Of a stretch of 64,000 nt of DNA, positions 1 to 9,437 are shown in pieces. The notes beneath the pieces are model-generated. The model was given only the letters and a program-made list of their open reading frames with translations. It had not been told where the DNA came from and made no database searches. The stretch covers positions 1 through 64,000 of the forward strand of contig NZ_PPRN01000001.1 in NCBI RefSeq assembly GCF_002902685.1. The letters run 5' to 3'. A program made the position numbers and the translations under genes. How positions within the stretch are numbered: position 1 is the first letter of the stretch; the number at the start of each line of letters is the position of its first letter. The DNA is from Staphylococcus pettenkoferi (lineage in GTDB: Bacteria > Bacillota > Bacilli > Staphylococcales > Staphylococcaceae).

Positions 1-115
1 TCTCGAATTCAGTCAGCAACTGCGTAGGACCACACTCAACTAATTCCTCTCGCTCTTAGAGCTCTAGGAATGGATTTTCGTTGTGGTCGAGTTCCATCAT
101 GCGTCTCGAGTCGAC
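1..115. repeat. Edge of a dispersed intergenic repeat plus nested inverted repeat
   Basis: Bases 1-26 match 24104-24129 at 25 of 26 positions, so this is the right end of the same repeat unit found twice near 24.1 kb; the rest lies outside the window. Bases 29-96 add a nested inverted repeat: GACCACA pairs with TGTGGTC, ATTCCT with AGGAAT, and GAGCTC lies near the centre. No coding potential was seen. The remaining 115-235 is plain AT-rich spacer. Confidence 0.6.
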
Positions 116-235
116 ATTGAAAATATAATAAAGATTCATTTTAAGCGTGATTTTCATCTATCTCAAACACTAGTTTCTGTTAGTGTCCCAGCCTCTTTTT
201 CTTCAATATTTATAATTTTGATTTGTATAAAAAGT

Positions 236-282
236 AAAGCCTAGGACGCGTAGATATAATGATTCTGCGCGTCCTAGGCTTT
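236..282 (-). terminator. Rho-independent terminator of the ABC operon
   Basis: A perfect 15-bp inverted repeat (AAAGCCTAGGACGCG and its complement) encloses a 17-base loop. On the minus strand it is followed by a T-rich run, so it fits as terminator of the ABC operon ending at 400. It could also stop plus-strand transcription entering from the left. Confidence 0.75.
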
Positions 283-399
283 TGTGGTATTTAAATTTTC
301 CAATCCTATTTTGAATCAAAGTAATAGAATAAACGATTGAACCGTAAGAATAAATGACTTTCTGCACGTGAGAAGCTATGAACTATAGTGATAGAAAAT

Positions 400-2148
400 T
401 TATGCCTCTCCTGTTTCAATCTTCCAACTTTCAGATTGATCACGAATACTTAGAAAGTCTCGGTAGATACCATGTTCTTGCATGAGTTCTTGATGCGTTC
501 CGCGTTGTACAATTTGTCCTTCATCTAAGACGATGATTTGATCAGCATTCTTGATAATATTAATCTTGTGCGCGATAGTAATCATAGTCTTCCCTTCACT
601 CAAATGATCAATGGCACTTTGAATTAAGTGCTCGTTCTCTGGGTCAATGCTTGCTGTAGCCTCGTCAAAGATGATAATAGGCGCATCTTTCAATATCGCT
701 CTTGCAATAGAAATACGTTGTTTCTCTCCGCCTGAGAGATTATTCCCTTTCTCATTAACCACTGTTTGATACCCTTGAGGTAAAGACATAATAAAGTCGT
801 GACACTGAGCCTGTTTAGCCGCTTCAATAATGTCACTTTTAGTCGCCTCAGGCTTACCAAAGAGAATATTATTATATATCGTATCATTAAACAGATAGAC
901 TTTCTGAAATACCGTACTGATTTGCGACATTAATGAGGGAAGTGTCATTTCGCGAATATCGATTCCGCCTACTTTAATATTACCCTTGTCGATATCATAG
1001 AAGCGCATCAACAAATTACACAACGTCGTCTTCCCGCTACCCGAAGGTCCGATGATAGCGAGAGAGGTACCTGGTTGAACTTCCAAGGTCACATCATTAA
1101 TCACCTTTTTATTGGAAAATGAGAAGTCAACATGGTCAAACTCAATTTTATGCTGTTGAACAGCAATTTCATGACCACCTTCATCTAGAGTAGGTGCCTC
1201 TTTAATTTGTTGCAAATCTTCTAGTGTGACTGCAATCATTTCTAATACATGAGCAGCACTATTAATGTGTTCAATACTTTCAAAAATGATAAATGAGAAG
1301 ATAGAAAGCATAATTAACGTCGATAGATCAATATGGCCATTAAAATACAACATTACAGCACAAACTACAATGAAGACCGAAATCACTTTCAAACTTAGCA
1401 GATGAAGTAAATTAAACGGTGTATATTGCAATTCCACTTTAGTGTTTACACGCTTGCTATTATTTACCGCTGCGTAGAAACTTTTTAAACTTGTATCTTC
1501 TTTTGCGAAAGTCTTAATTACCTTAATACCTCTAATCATTTCAATAACTTTTTCAATCAATTGATTTTGTTGCTGATGATATAAAGGTGCATTTCTCTTA
1601 CTCATTCTTTCTAATAAAAAGATACTTATCAGCGATAAGATAACGCCTAATAAAGCAACAAGCGCTACTTGAACAGATATAGTTAACAATGAAAGTATTA
1701 ATACAGAAATAAGTATGTAACCATTGATGACGATATCTATCATTTTCATCGTATAATTTTCAAGAAAGGTTAAATCTGTGGTAACGGTCGTAGTTAAATT
1801 ATTTGTCGTTTGATCATCGAAATATCCTAATTTAACCCCTTTCAACTTTTCACCGATCTTCAAACGTTCATCAGCTGTCATCTCATACGCAATACTTTCA
1901 TGTAATCTACTCTTTGCATATGTCATCACAAAACGACCAGCAACGAGAAAGATCATCGCCAAAAAGACATTGAATATATCTTTATTGCTAATAGTTTCTT
2001 GTGACATGATTCGCGCAAATACTTGGGCAGCTAAAAAAATGGATAACGCAATAAGAATTGAATTGGCAAACGATAGCATAAATCCTGCAATCATTCTTCC
2101 TTTATATGGTGCCATCCAGTGTAGTATACGAAATGTAATTCTAAACAT
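400..2148 (-). CDS. ABC half-transporter, permease fused to ATPase (second gene of Fur-type operon)
   Basis: A 582-residue exporter-fold ABC protein: about six membrane helices in the first 300 residues, then a nucleotide-binding domain with Walker A GPSGSGKTT, signature LSGGEKQR, Walker B IIIFDEATASID and H-loop IAHK. The start has a clear AAGGAGC ribosome site. It lies 69 bp after a sister half-transporter in the same direction, so the two probably form a heterodimer. The shared promoter carries a Fur-type palindrome, so I infer iron-repressed expression. Exporter-fold pairs that are iron controlled include IrtAB and YbtPQ, which import siderophores; a siderophore exporter is equally possible. 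The substrate cannot be read from the sequence. Confidence 0.85.
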   Translation of the reverse strand: MFRITFRILHWMAPYKGRMIAGFMLSFANSILIALSIFLAAQVFARIMSQETISNKDIFNVFLAMIFLVAGRFVMTYAKSRLHESIAYEMTADERLKIGEKLKGVKLGYFDDQTTNNLTTTVTTDLTFLENYTMKMIDIVINGYILISVLILSLLTISVQVALVALLGVILSLISIFLLERMSKRNAPLYHQQQNQLIEKVIEMIRGIKVIKTFAKEDTSLKSFYAAVNNSKRVNTKVELQYTPFNLLHLLSLKVISVFIVVCAVMLYFNGHIDLSTLIMLSIFSFIIFESIEHINSAAHVLEMIAVTLEDLQQIKEAPTLDEGGHEIAVQQHKIEFDHVDFSFSNKKVINDVTLEVQPGTSLAIIGPSGSGKTTLCNLLMRFYDIDKGNIKVGGIDIREMTLPSLMSQISTVFQKVYLFNDTIYNNILFGKPEATKSDIIEAAKQAQCHDFIMSLPQGYQTVVNEKGNNLSGGEKQRISIARAILKDAPIIIFDEATASIDPENEHLIQSAIDHLSEGKTMITIAHKINIIKNADQIIVLDEGQIVQRGTHQELMQEHGIYRDFLSIRDQSESWKIETGEA

Positions 2149-2217
2149 TTGTGAGCTCCTTTCATGATGACTTAGTTACGAAGACACACCCCAATTTCTC
2201 GAATCGATATGCGTTTG

Positions 2218-3930
2218 TCACATGTGATGGTATAACCCTTTCTGTTCGATTAACGCTTTATGCGTGCCTTTCTCAAGCAGTTGTTTCTCTCCTATAACGA
2301 GAATCTGATCTGCATTTTTAATCGTTGAGAGTCGATGTGCAATAACGATAAGTGTCTTGTTATGCGTTAAACTCGCTATCGCTTGTTGAATTTGTTGTTC
2401 GCTACCTGGATCAATATAAGCTGTAGCTTCATCAAGAATGACGATAGGTGCATCTTTTAACAACATTCGCGCAATAGTAACACGTTGCTTCTCTCCACCC
2501 GACAATTTATCACCAACTGAACCTACTACCGTGTCGTATCCTTCTGGTAACACGCTAATGAAATCGTGACAATAAGCTAACTTCGCTGCATGAATCACTT
2601 CTTCATCTGTAGCTTCAGGTTTCCCTAATTTGATATTATCTTTAAAGCTTAAATTGAGTAGAAAGTTGTCTTGATCAACAAACCTAATGAGTTCATTAAG
2701 ATCTTTAGGTGAAATATCTTTAATGTTTACACCACCAATGTAAATATCACCACGTGTCGTGTCCCAAAAGCGTAATAGCAATTTCGCGACTGTTGATTTA
2801 CCACTACCAGAAGGCCCTACGAGTGCTGTATAAGTCCGTTCAGGTATTTCAAAAGAAAGGTGGTTAAATATCATATCTTGTTCAGTATTATGATATGAGA
2901 AACCCACATCTTTAAAAATAATATCTTTAGTCTGAGGAAGACTTGGTTGCTTAGATTCTGGCAATTCATCGATCTCTAAAATAGTTGTCACATCTAATAT
3001 GGCGTATTGTATAGATTTAATTTGATTAATGTAATTAGTGAAGTTTCGAATAGGTGCAACTACACCGAGAGATAGTACTAAACAGAGAAAAAATTGAGCG
3101 TTATTAAGTTGATGCACTGAAACCAAATACATTCCCATAGGTAAGACGCCTACGAATGTCGAAGGTAGTAAGCTTAAGCATAAACTCATGTATCCCCAAG
3201 TATCTCGAAACCAATTGAGTGTATGTGTCTTGTAATTATGTACAGCATCTCTATACTTTTGATAAGAAGTCTGGGACTGATTAAAGGTCTTAATAACTTC
3301 AATCCCTTCGATATATTCAACAATAGAACTATTCATATAGTTACTCGATTTCACCTGGTTATCATAGGTTGCATCGAACCCAGACATCAGCCGTTGAAAT
3401 GCGAATAGTGATAGAGGTAGCGTAATTAATAGCGCGAGAGCTATTCTCCAATCAATGATGATCATAGAAATAAATATCGCTAATGATAGAAGAAGATTAC
3501 CAATGACTTCAGGTATCAGGTGCGCCAGTGGCAATTCAATCTTTTCAACCTTATCTACAAATAAACTTTTAAGTTCTCCAATACTTTTACTTTCAATCAC
3601 ACCTAGAGGTAATCGCATCAGTTTCTGAGCAAGCCTTACTCTAATTTGACTTAAAATGTGATAAGCGGAAACGTGTGATAGTACAGTTGAAGCTCCAAAG
3701 CTGATTATTTGTATAATATACGCACTAACCGCAATCACAATGTAGATTTTAATCTCGTTAGAACTTCTGGCACCTTCAATAATCTGTAATATTAAGCGAT
3801 AAATCGCCCAATAAGGAATAAGGCCAGCAAAAACACTTAATATAGATAGTAATGTAGAGCATAGTAACCTTAATTGACTCCCCTTACTAAATTCCCATAA
3901 GCTACTCATCCAATGTCGATGATTATTCAT
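2218..3930 (-). CDS. ABC half-transporter, permease fused to ATPase (first gene of Fur-type operon)
   Basis: A 570-residue ABC half-transporter with an N-terminal exporter-type membrane domain (about residues 20-310) and a C-terminal ATPase: Walker A GPSGSGKST, signature LSGGEKQR, Walker B IVILDEATAYID, H-loop IAHR. AAAGGAG precedes the ATG. It is the promoter-proximal gene of a two-gene operon with the 400-2148 protein, and the pair probably works as a heterodimer in the membrane. The Fur-type operator just upstream points to iron or siderophore handling. No siderophore synthesis gene or binding protein is adjacent, so the transported molecule is open. A multidrug-type exporter remains the conservative alternative. 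Confidence 0.85.
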   Translation of the reverse strand: MNNHRHWMSSLWEFSKGSQLRLLCSTLLSILSVFAGLIPYWAIYRLILQIIEGARSSNEIKIYIVIAVSAYIIQIISFGASTVLSHVSAYHILSQIRVRLAQKLMRLPLGVIESKSIGELKSLFVDKVEKIELPLAHLIPEVIGNLLLSLAIFISMIIIDWRIALALLITLPLSLFAFQRLMSGFDATYDNQVKSSNYMNSSIVEYIEGIEVIKTFNQSQTSYQKYRDAVHNYKTHTLNWFRDTWGYMSLCLSLLPSTFVGVLPMGMYLVSVHQLNNAQFFLCLVLSLGVVAPIRNFTNYINQIKSIQYAILDVTTILEIDELPESKQPSLPQTKDIIFKDVGFSYHNTEQDMIFNHLSFEIPERTYTALVGPSGSGKSTVAKLLLRFWDTTRGDIYIGGVNIKDISPKDLNELIRFVDQDNFLLNLSFKDNIKLGKPEATDEEVIHAAKLAYCHDFISVLPEGYDTVVGSVGDKLSGGEKQRVTIARMLLKDAPIVILDEATAYIDPGSEQQIQQAIASLTHNKTLIVIAHRLSTIKNADQILVIGEKQLLEKGTHKALIEQKGLYHHM

Positions 3931-4026
3931 ACAACGATTGCTCCTTTCTAAGATGTCTCCTCTTATATATCAATTGTGAAAAATCTATATCACTTTACCT
4001 TTGTATTGTTCAATATATGTAAGTTA

Positions 4027-4059
4027 ACTATATACTAATTGATAACGATTATCAATATC
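4027..4059 (-). promoter_or_regulatory. Promoter with overlapping Fur box
   Basis: ATTGATAACGATTATCAAT (4038-4056) is a perfect 8-3-8 palindrome closely matching the Fur consensus of Gram-positive bacteria. On the minus strand it overlaps a -35 element TTGATA (4050-4055) with a 17-bp spacer to TATAGT (4027-4032), so a bound repressor would block RNA polymerase. The target is the ABC pair starting at 3930. Confidence 0.85.
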
Positions 4060-4144
4060 ATATAAAGATATTTATTTTCCCCGCTTTTCCCTCTAAGTTT
4101 AACGTGAGTCTCTTAGTAATCCTTAAACCTAAACAACACAAAGC

Positions 4145-4182
4145 AAGCCCTCCAACAATTGAAATCAACTGTTGAAGGGCTT
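4145..4182 (-). terminator. ltaS terminator
   Basis: A GC-rich hairpin with arms AAGCCCTCCAACA and its near complement, a short loop, and a T-rich run on the minus strand just after the ltaS stop codon. Confidence 0.75.
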
Positions 4183-4199
4183 ATCGCCTATATCATATA

Positions 4200-6143
4200 T
4201 TATTTTTTCTTCTCTTTACCTTCTGGACCAGACTTATAGTTGTAATCTGATGGCTTAATCTTGTCGAAATCTGGGTTGTCGTAGAATCTGAACAAGTCAC
4301 CATTTAATACGTTGTCACTCATTTCAAGGTCTTTCACCGTTTGATTCTTACGTTTGTCGAAGTCTTTCGGTTTCTTAGTTAACGGTTTGTTATCTTTATT
4401 AGAATAAATACGACCATTCACGTATTTGTAATCTTTCGTAACGAAGTCACCGTTTCTGAATGGGACGGTATCGTTATGATCTTTAGATAACATATCAGTA
4501 CCCATCATGAGGTAGTTATCTGTTTTAATGCCTAGTAAGTGTAACAACGTTGGCATAACGTCTTGTTGTCCAGCATACGTATGGTCAACTGTTCCTTCTT
4601 TACCAGGAATCTTCAACCAGAAACCTGTACGGTTCAAGTCAGTGAATTTCGCTGGAGTGATCTTTTCACCTAACAGTTTTTCCATCGCATTATTATGGTT
4701 TTCAGAAATACCGTAGTGGTCACCGTAAATCATGATGACAGAGTCTTTATAAACACCTTTTTTCTTGAGATCATTAATAAATTGCTCTAATGATTGGTCA
4801 AGATAATGTGCAGTTTGAATGTAACCATCTACAGTTGAATCACCTGTATTCGGTTTATCTATAGATGCATCTTGTTCTTTTAATGTAAATGGATAATGGT
4901 TCGTCAACGTAATTAAGTGCGTATAGAATGGTTCATTCTCTTTAGAAATGTAATCTACTGACTTTTTAAAGAATGGTTTATCTTTCAAGCCTAAGTTCTC
5001 TAAATTGTCTTCAGACATATCATAGTACGTTGCATCATAGAACTTATCGATACCGAAATGTTTATAGATTTGGTCACGGTTCCAGAATGTCTTGTAGTCC
5101 CCATGCATTACGCTCGAAGTATAGCCTTGTTTCTGATGGAGAATAGCCGGCAACGACTGATACGTATTGTCACCTTTCAGTGAGTACGCTGAACCTTGAG
5201 GTAAGCCGTACAAGCTATTATCCATAGTAAACTCAGAGTCTGATGTCTTACCTTGACCTGTTTGGTGGAAGAAGTTTGGATAATATCTAAAATCTTCATT
5301 TCCTGTTGATAATTTATTGATAAATGGTGTTACCTCTTGACCATTTACTTTCTTATTCACTAAGAATGTTTGGAAACTTTCTAAGTGAATCTTAATGATA
5401 TTTTTCTTCTTCGCAGCACCGTAATACTCAGGGTTAGGTTTCGTATTCTTCTGTTTCGTATAGTTTAACACTTTCGTTAAGTCGTCTTCGTTAGCTAACG
5501 CTTTCTGTTGATTGTTCTGAATTGTCTTCACGCCATCATAAACAGTGAAGTTATACGGTCCTAAATATTTTACTAAGTATTTGTGGTCAAATGTACGTGT
5601 TAATAATTCAGGACGGTTAGATTCTGCAAAAGCTAAGTTTAAGAAGAATAGTGCAACAGCAGCTGCCATTACAACAGGTACAAACTTTTTACTAAATGCG
5701 CGTTTATCTAACCATTTATGTTTAAAAATTAAAATAAAAAGGTAAACGATAATATCGATAAAGTAAACAAAGTCGTACCATTGGAAAGAAGCACCTACTG
5801 CGCCACCCATAGAATCGACGTTACTGACTTGGTTTAACGTACTAAATGTTAAAAAGTCAGAGAAGAATCTAAAGTAAACGACGTTCGCGTATAATAGGAA
5901 AGTCAACAAGAACCCGCCTATAAAGATAAACCAGTATGCTTTCTTACCTTTGAAGAATAAGAAGATACTCAGTATCAACGCGATTAAACTATATGGATTC
6001 ATTAATAATATTAAATTCTGTACTAATCCTTTCACACCTAAAGAAAAATCAACGTAGTATGAAAAGTATGTTTTTAACGTAATTGTGAGTACGGTTAATA
6101 GAAAAAACGCAAAAAGAGACAATTTCTTTTTGTGCAGGCTCAT
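4200..6143 (-). CDS. ltaS: Lipoteichoic acid synthase LtaS
   Basis: Polymerises glycerol phosphate from phosphatidylglycerol onto the glycolipid anchor to build lipoteichoic acid at the outer face of the membrane. The 647 residues show five N-terminal membrane helices (about 8-175) and an extracellular sulfatase-like domain. Residues numbered from this start coincide with those of S. aureus LtaS: metal ligand E255, catalytic T300 (in GKTSDSEF), and D475/H476 (GDHYG). The signal-peptidase site after A-L-A (215-217) that releases the ectodomain is also present. It is a single-gene unit with its own terminator. The length is the family norm. Confidence 0.97.
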   Translation of the reverse strand: MSLHKKKLSLFAFFLLTVLTITLKTYFSYYVDFSLGVKGLVQNLILLMNPYSLIALILSIFLFFKGKKAYWFIFIGGFLLTFLLYANVVYFRFFSDFLTFSTLNQVSNVDSMGGAVGASFQWYDFVYFIDIIVYLFILIFKHKWLDKRAFSKKFVPVVMAAAVALFFLNLAFAESNRPELLTRTFDHKYLVKYLGPYNFTVYDGVKTIQNNQQKALANEDDLTKVLNYTKQKNTKPNPEYYGAAKKKNIIKIHLESFQTFLVNKKVNGQEVTPFINKLSTGNEDFRYYPNFFHQTGQGKTSDSEFTMDNSLYGLPQGSAYSLKGDNTYQSLPAILHQKQGYTSSVMHGDYKTFWNRDQIYKHFGIDKFYDATYYDMSEDNLENLGLKDKPFFKKSVDYISKENEPFYTHLITLTNHYPFTLKEQDASIDKPNTGDSTVDGYIQTAHYLDQSLEQFINDLKKKGVYKDSVIMIYGDHYGISENHNNAMEKLLGEKITPAKFTDLNRTGFWLKIPGKEGTVDHTYAGQQDVMPTLLHLLGIKTDNYLMMGTDMLSKDHNDTVPFRNGDFVTKDYKYVNGRIYSNKDNKPLTKKPKDFDKRKNQTVKDLEMSDNVLNGDLFRFYDNPDFDKIKPSDYNYKSGPEGKEKKK

Positions 6144-6773
6144 GTTTGTTCCCCCGATTATTTAGATCTGAATATGTAGGTTCATCTATTTCCCTTACAT
6201 ACCATCTTTATACTAGTTCGTCATTGTTATCCAAAAGCCCGATAAGGCAAGCATAAGATCTTCAATACATATAACACTAGATGGTCGAGTAACCCTTCAA
6301 ACCATGCAATCTTATACTTTGATTTCATTTACAACTTCGAGTTTTCAGAAATAGCCTAAAACTCTCTAATTTTCTTATAAAACGTTATAGGTGTCGCTTA
6401 CCTTCTCATAGTCATAAGCGACAACATTGACTTATTTTCACTAAATTTTTCCATTTCATCATTCTCTTTGCATGACTTGATTAATCAACCAATCGAGCTC
6501 AAAGAGATAGTTCAGTTTAATAATATATAGCAAATTATAGTAAATATCAAGTAAAAAGTGACTTTTACAAGCCACCCTACTCAATTCAAAAGTGCGACAT
6601 GACAGAGATCATGCCTTATTCATCTTCTTACCTAAGAAACATAGGATTACTAAATTATAGAACGTTTCGCGTCATAAATCATCAGACTTTAGGCCGAAGT
6701 TACATTAAGCTCTATCTCAGCCTTAGAGTACTCGCACCTCGACCTCGTCATTCCTCTAAATTTAAACACGCAC
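6144..6773. other. Intergenic stretch with an isolated hairpin
   Basis: About 630 bp between ltaS and pxpC, with no credible gene. It should hold the ltaS promoter next to 6144. A perfect 9-bp inverted repeat, TGTCGCTTA/TAAGCGACA (6392-6423), stands alone without a T-run on either side. A short plus-strand open frame from 6599 has no ribosome site and no recognisable product. Confidence 0.5.
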
Positions 6774-7778
6774 CTATTTCAACATTTCTAATTGCATGCG
6801 ATATTCAATGGCATGGAACAACTGATTGAGCCAGTTACTATATTTCACGAGATTCTTCTCAGCTGTTTGAACGTCGATAAATTGGAACTTCAAACGTGTC
6901 CCTTGATGTTTCTGAGCCAATTTCGACAGGTGATAGCTCGCAATCGTGCCAATCTGCGGATAACTGCCCAACGTAAAATGATCATTGAGCAAGATGATAG
7001 GCGTTCCATCACGTTTCACTTGAATCGTACCTCGCTTCACTGATTGGTGACGTGGCATATCATCATAGAATGCTTGAACAGGGGTACCTTCAACCAACAT
7101 TCCGATACGGTTGGCTTTGCTCGTTACCTTGTACTCGCTCGTCGTAAAGCGTGTCAGCATCTCTTGTTCAAAGTCTTCCGTACCTTTATTCGGAATTACG
7201 TGGAAGACATCTGAGATATAGTTAAATGACAACGCATAACCATCGACACCCCAATCCGCTTGATGTGTCTCTGCCAAATTCTCAAAGAGTTTATGATGTC
7301 GTTCGGTATAATCCCGTTTCATATTAATTTCGTCACCTTTACGCAATGCACGACCATGATGGCCACCAATTTGTGCTTTGAAGTCAGTAGAAGCAGACCC
7401 GAGCCAGTCGTCTAGTTCAAATCCTCCACCGATAGCGAGGTATAAACGAGAGGTATGGCGCGTTTCAGTAAAATGTAAGACGTCACCCTTATCGACGAGA
7501 TACAATTTATTAGGATAAATTTCCATATGTTGCGTTGCTGCTTTGAAATTCCCACCACAAATGGCAATTAACGTGGGTTCGGTAAAACGAATACTCGCCA
7601 TTTGATTGGTCATTTCTAACGTTGCTTCACCTTTATCATTAGCGACGAGACGATTCGCAATTTCATGGGCAAGCGTATCCATTGCACCACCTGGTATCAC
7701 ACCATTATGTTCGTAACCCTGTCTCCCGAAATCTTGAAAGTTGGAGAACAATCCTGGCTCTTCAATTATGATTGACAT
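6774..7778 (-). CDS. pxpC: 5-oxoprolinase subunit C (KipA-like carboxyltransferase domain)
   Basis: A 334-residue protein of the biotin-dependent carboxyltransferase/KipA family. The N-terminus (EEPGLFSNFQDFGRQGY, then GVIPGGAMD) is the family hallmark. With PxpA and PxpB it forms the ATP-dependent 5-oxoprolinase that opens pyroglutamate to glutamate; older literature calls the pair KipI/KipA. It overlaps the end of pxpB by 13 bp and is translated from the same message. No pxpA (LamB/YcsF family) gene is in the window, so the third subunit must lie elsewhere. Function is assigned by family only. Confidence 0.85.
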   Translation of the reverse strand: MSIIIEEPGLFSNFQDFGRQGYEHNGVIPGGAMDTLAHEIANRLVANDKGEATLEMTNQMASIRFTEPTLIAICGGNFKAATQHMEIYPNKLYLVDKGDVLHFTETRHTSRLYLAIGGGFELDDWLGSASTDFKAQIGGHHGRALRKGDEINMKRDYTERHHKLFENLAETHQADWGVDGYALSFNYISDVFHVIPNKGTEDFEQEMLTRFTTSEYKVTSKANRIGMLVEGTPVQAFYDDMPRHQSVKRGTIQVKRDGTPIILLNDHFTLGSYPQIGTIASYHLSKLAQKHQGTRLKFQFIDVQTAEKNLVKYSNWLNQLFHAIEYRMQLEMLK

Positions 7779-8473
7779 GGTTGATACCCTCCTAGTTCAA
7801 CATCTTCTGGTCGTTGCGCTTTAAACTGCACGCTATCCCCTAGTTTTAAAGATGTAAAGTCTCTTTTTGACGGATCAAAGAGGCGCAGTGGCGTATAACC
7901 GATAACTAGCCAATCCCCATATGTATCCGTCGTAGTAATGCCTGTCTTTTTACCTTCAATAATGACTGAACCCGCTGGAATAAAGGACTTCTTCTTACCT
8001 GTATAATTCACGTATAATGACTCATCCATACCCGTGAGATACGGAAAGCCAGGTGAGTAGCCCATCATTGAAACGAAATAGGTAGGTGTTGTGTGACGTT
8101 CGATAAATGTTGCCTCATCAATTTGATAGTCCTTTATGAGCTCATTCAGATCTGGTCCGTACTGACCACCATAAATGACCGGAATTTCATTAATGACGTC
8201 ATCATGATTCTCATACTTGATTTCTAATTGAATCGATTCGACTAATTCTTTCATATATAAATAAGGCGAAGCAATGTCATAATGTTTAATCATATCTCGC
8301 GCATCATAACAAATCATCATGTCAGATTCAGTTGGTACAATTTCAGTAATAAACGGATAATTTCGCGATAATAAATATTTTCTTAAAGCGAGTAAATCTT
8401 CCGTTAGATCTTTCGAGACTTCTTTCTCAATTGAGACGACAATCGCTTGGTCTCCTTGACTATATATCTTCAT
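7766..8473 (-). CDS. pxpB: 5-oxoprolinase subunit B (KipI-like)
   Basis: A 235-residue protein of the allophanate hydrolase subunit 1/KipI family; GYSPGFPYLTGMDE and GSVIIEGKKTGI are typical. It is the partner of PxpC, whose start lies inside its 3' end (13-bp overlap), which implies translational coupling. The role is 5-oxoproline cleavage by the PxpABC complex in the cytoplasm; a kinase-inhibitor role as described for B. subtilis KipI is less likely here. It begins 22 bp after a small membrane protein gene in the same direction. Confidence 0.85.
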   Translation of the reverse strand: MKIYSQGDQAIVVSIEKEVSKDLTEDLLALRKYLLSRNYPFITEIVPTESDMMICYDARDMIKHYDIASPYLYMKELVESIQLEIKYENHDDVINEIPVIYGGQYGPDLNELIKDYQIDEATFIERHTTPTYFVSMMGYSPGFPYLTGMDESLYVNYTGKKKSFIPAGSVIIEGKKTGITTTDTYGDWLVIGYTPLRLFDPSKRDFTSLKLGDSVQFKAQRPEDVELGGYQPCQS

Positions 8474-8495
8474 TTGCTCACCTCATTATTAATTA

Positions 8496-8702
8496 TCACT
8501 CATGGTAAAATAAGCCCAAACCTCGAACGATGAACTTCACAATTTCTTGTACTAGATAATAAATGACAACACTCTCTACTATCAGCATCACAACTATAAT
8601 CACTTGTTGCATGAGGTATGATAGATGTTTCTGATACCGTTTGATAGCACAATACGTTAACACTACGATAAGCACAGCACACAGCAACCAGATGATGATC
8701 AT
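8496..8702 (-). CDS. Small two-helix membrane protein
   Basis: Sixty-eight residues with two hydrophobic helices (about 2-20 and 32-55) separated by a basic turn. The ATG follows GAGGCGAGTGA, an acceptable ribosome site. It lies just upstream of pxpB in the same direction and may be the first gene of that operon. I do not recognise a family. An overlapping frame at 8500-8715 is a shadow: it is hydrophilic and lacks a ribosome site. Confidence 0.55.
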   Translation of the reverse strand: MIIIWLLCAVLIVVLTYCAIKRYQKHLSYLMQQVIIVVMLIVESVVIYYLVQEIVKFIVRGLGLFYHE

Positions 8703-8828
8703 TCACTCGCCTCATTTATTCTAAAATCATGTCCTACCATAAAAATGTTCGCCTAACTTTGATTCATATCAGGCTTGACACTTCTATTAAAACTAACTTA
8801 ACTTGTGTCATCTTATTCTTACACTATT

Positions 8829-9437
8829 TTATAGATGAATGTCGACCTCGGCAACCTCTCGCAAACTATTAATCATGTACACCTTGACCTGTTGCGCTCG
8901 AAGTTTCTCGATTAACTCCGCTTTCTGATAGTTTCTTATCTGCAATTTCCCAGTTGCTAAAAGTTCTCGACGTTTACATCCTTCCAATAAATCTCCGTCA
9001 TTTGCTGGCGTGTACCATTCACCCGCTTCTTCAATGACGACATTACCGATATCAAATTCTAACACCTTGCCATCTGAACGATATAGTAAAATCAAATCCG
9101 TTTGATGATCATGTTCTAAATGGCTTCGATCTGTCGTTTTATGCGTCACCACTGATGGATCGGCGGATGGATGACTAGGTTGAAATCGCGCACTAAAACG
9201 TGATTTAGTCGGTAATTCTGCAATTTCTGATGTCACTTCTCCTTGGGCATCCACTCGCACTTTCAGTCGCCATACCTCATTGGGATAGTGCGACATTAAA
9301 TACTCAATTTCTCTGTGCCAGTTCTCAGGGTCGAATTGAAAGTTCAAATCGTCACATGCATGTGCTATTCTTTCATAATGGTAACGTAGACGGGGAATCT
9401 TGCCTTTCTCTAAACGCATCGTTTCAAATAATTGCAT
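8829..9437 (-). CDS. pabC: Aminodeoxychorismate lyase-like class IV aminotransferase
   Basis: Releases p-aminobenzoate and pyruvate from aminodeoxychorismate, a step toward folate. At 202 residues it is shorter than the ~270 of E. coli PabC, but class IV landmarks remain: the probable PLP lysine in VTHKTTDR, VLEFDIGNVVIEE, LLEGCKRREL and the C-terminal INSLREV. Its ATG overlaps the pabB stop codon (TAATG), so the two are coupled. Last gene of the pabA-pabB-pabC operon. The assignment leans on operon context as well as motifs. Confidence 0.8.
   Translation of the reverse strand: MQLFETMRLEKGKIPRLRYHYERIAHACDDLNFQFDPENWHREIEYLMSHYPNEVWRLKVRVDAQGEVTSEIAELPTKSRFSARFQPSHPSADPSVVTHKTTDRSHLEHDHQTDLILLYRSDGKVLEFDIGNVVIEEAGEWYTPANDGDLLEGCKRRELLATGKLQIRNYQKAELIEKLRAQQVKVYMINSLREVAEVDIHL

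Noticed and set aside
6599-6829. 76-residue plus-strand frame
   Set aside because: No ribosome site, no recognisable composition, and it overlaps the 3' end of pxpC.
8500-8715. 71-residue frame overlapping the small membrane protein
   Set aside because: Hydrophilic, no ribosome site, and fully overlaps a better supported frame with two clear membrane helices.
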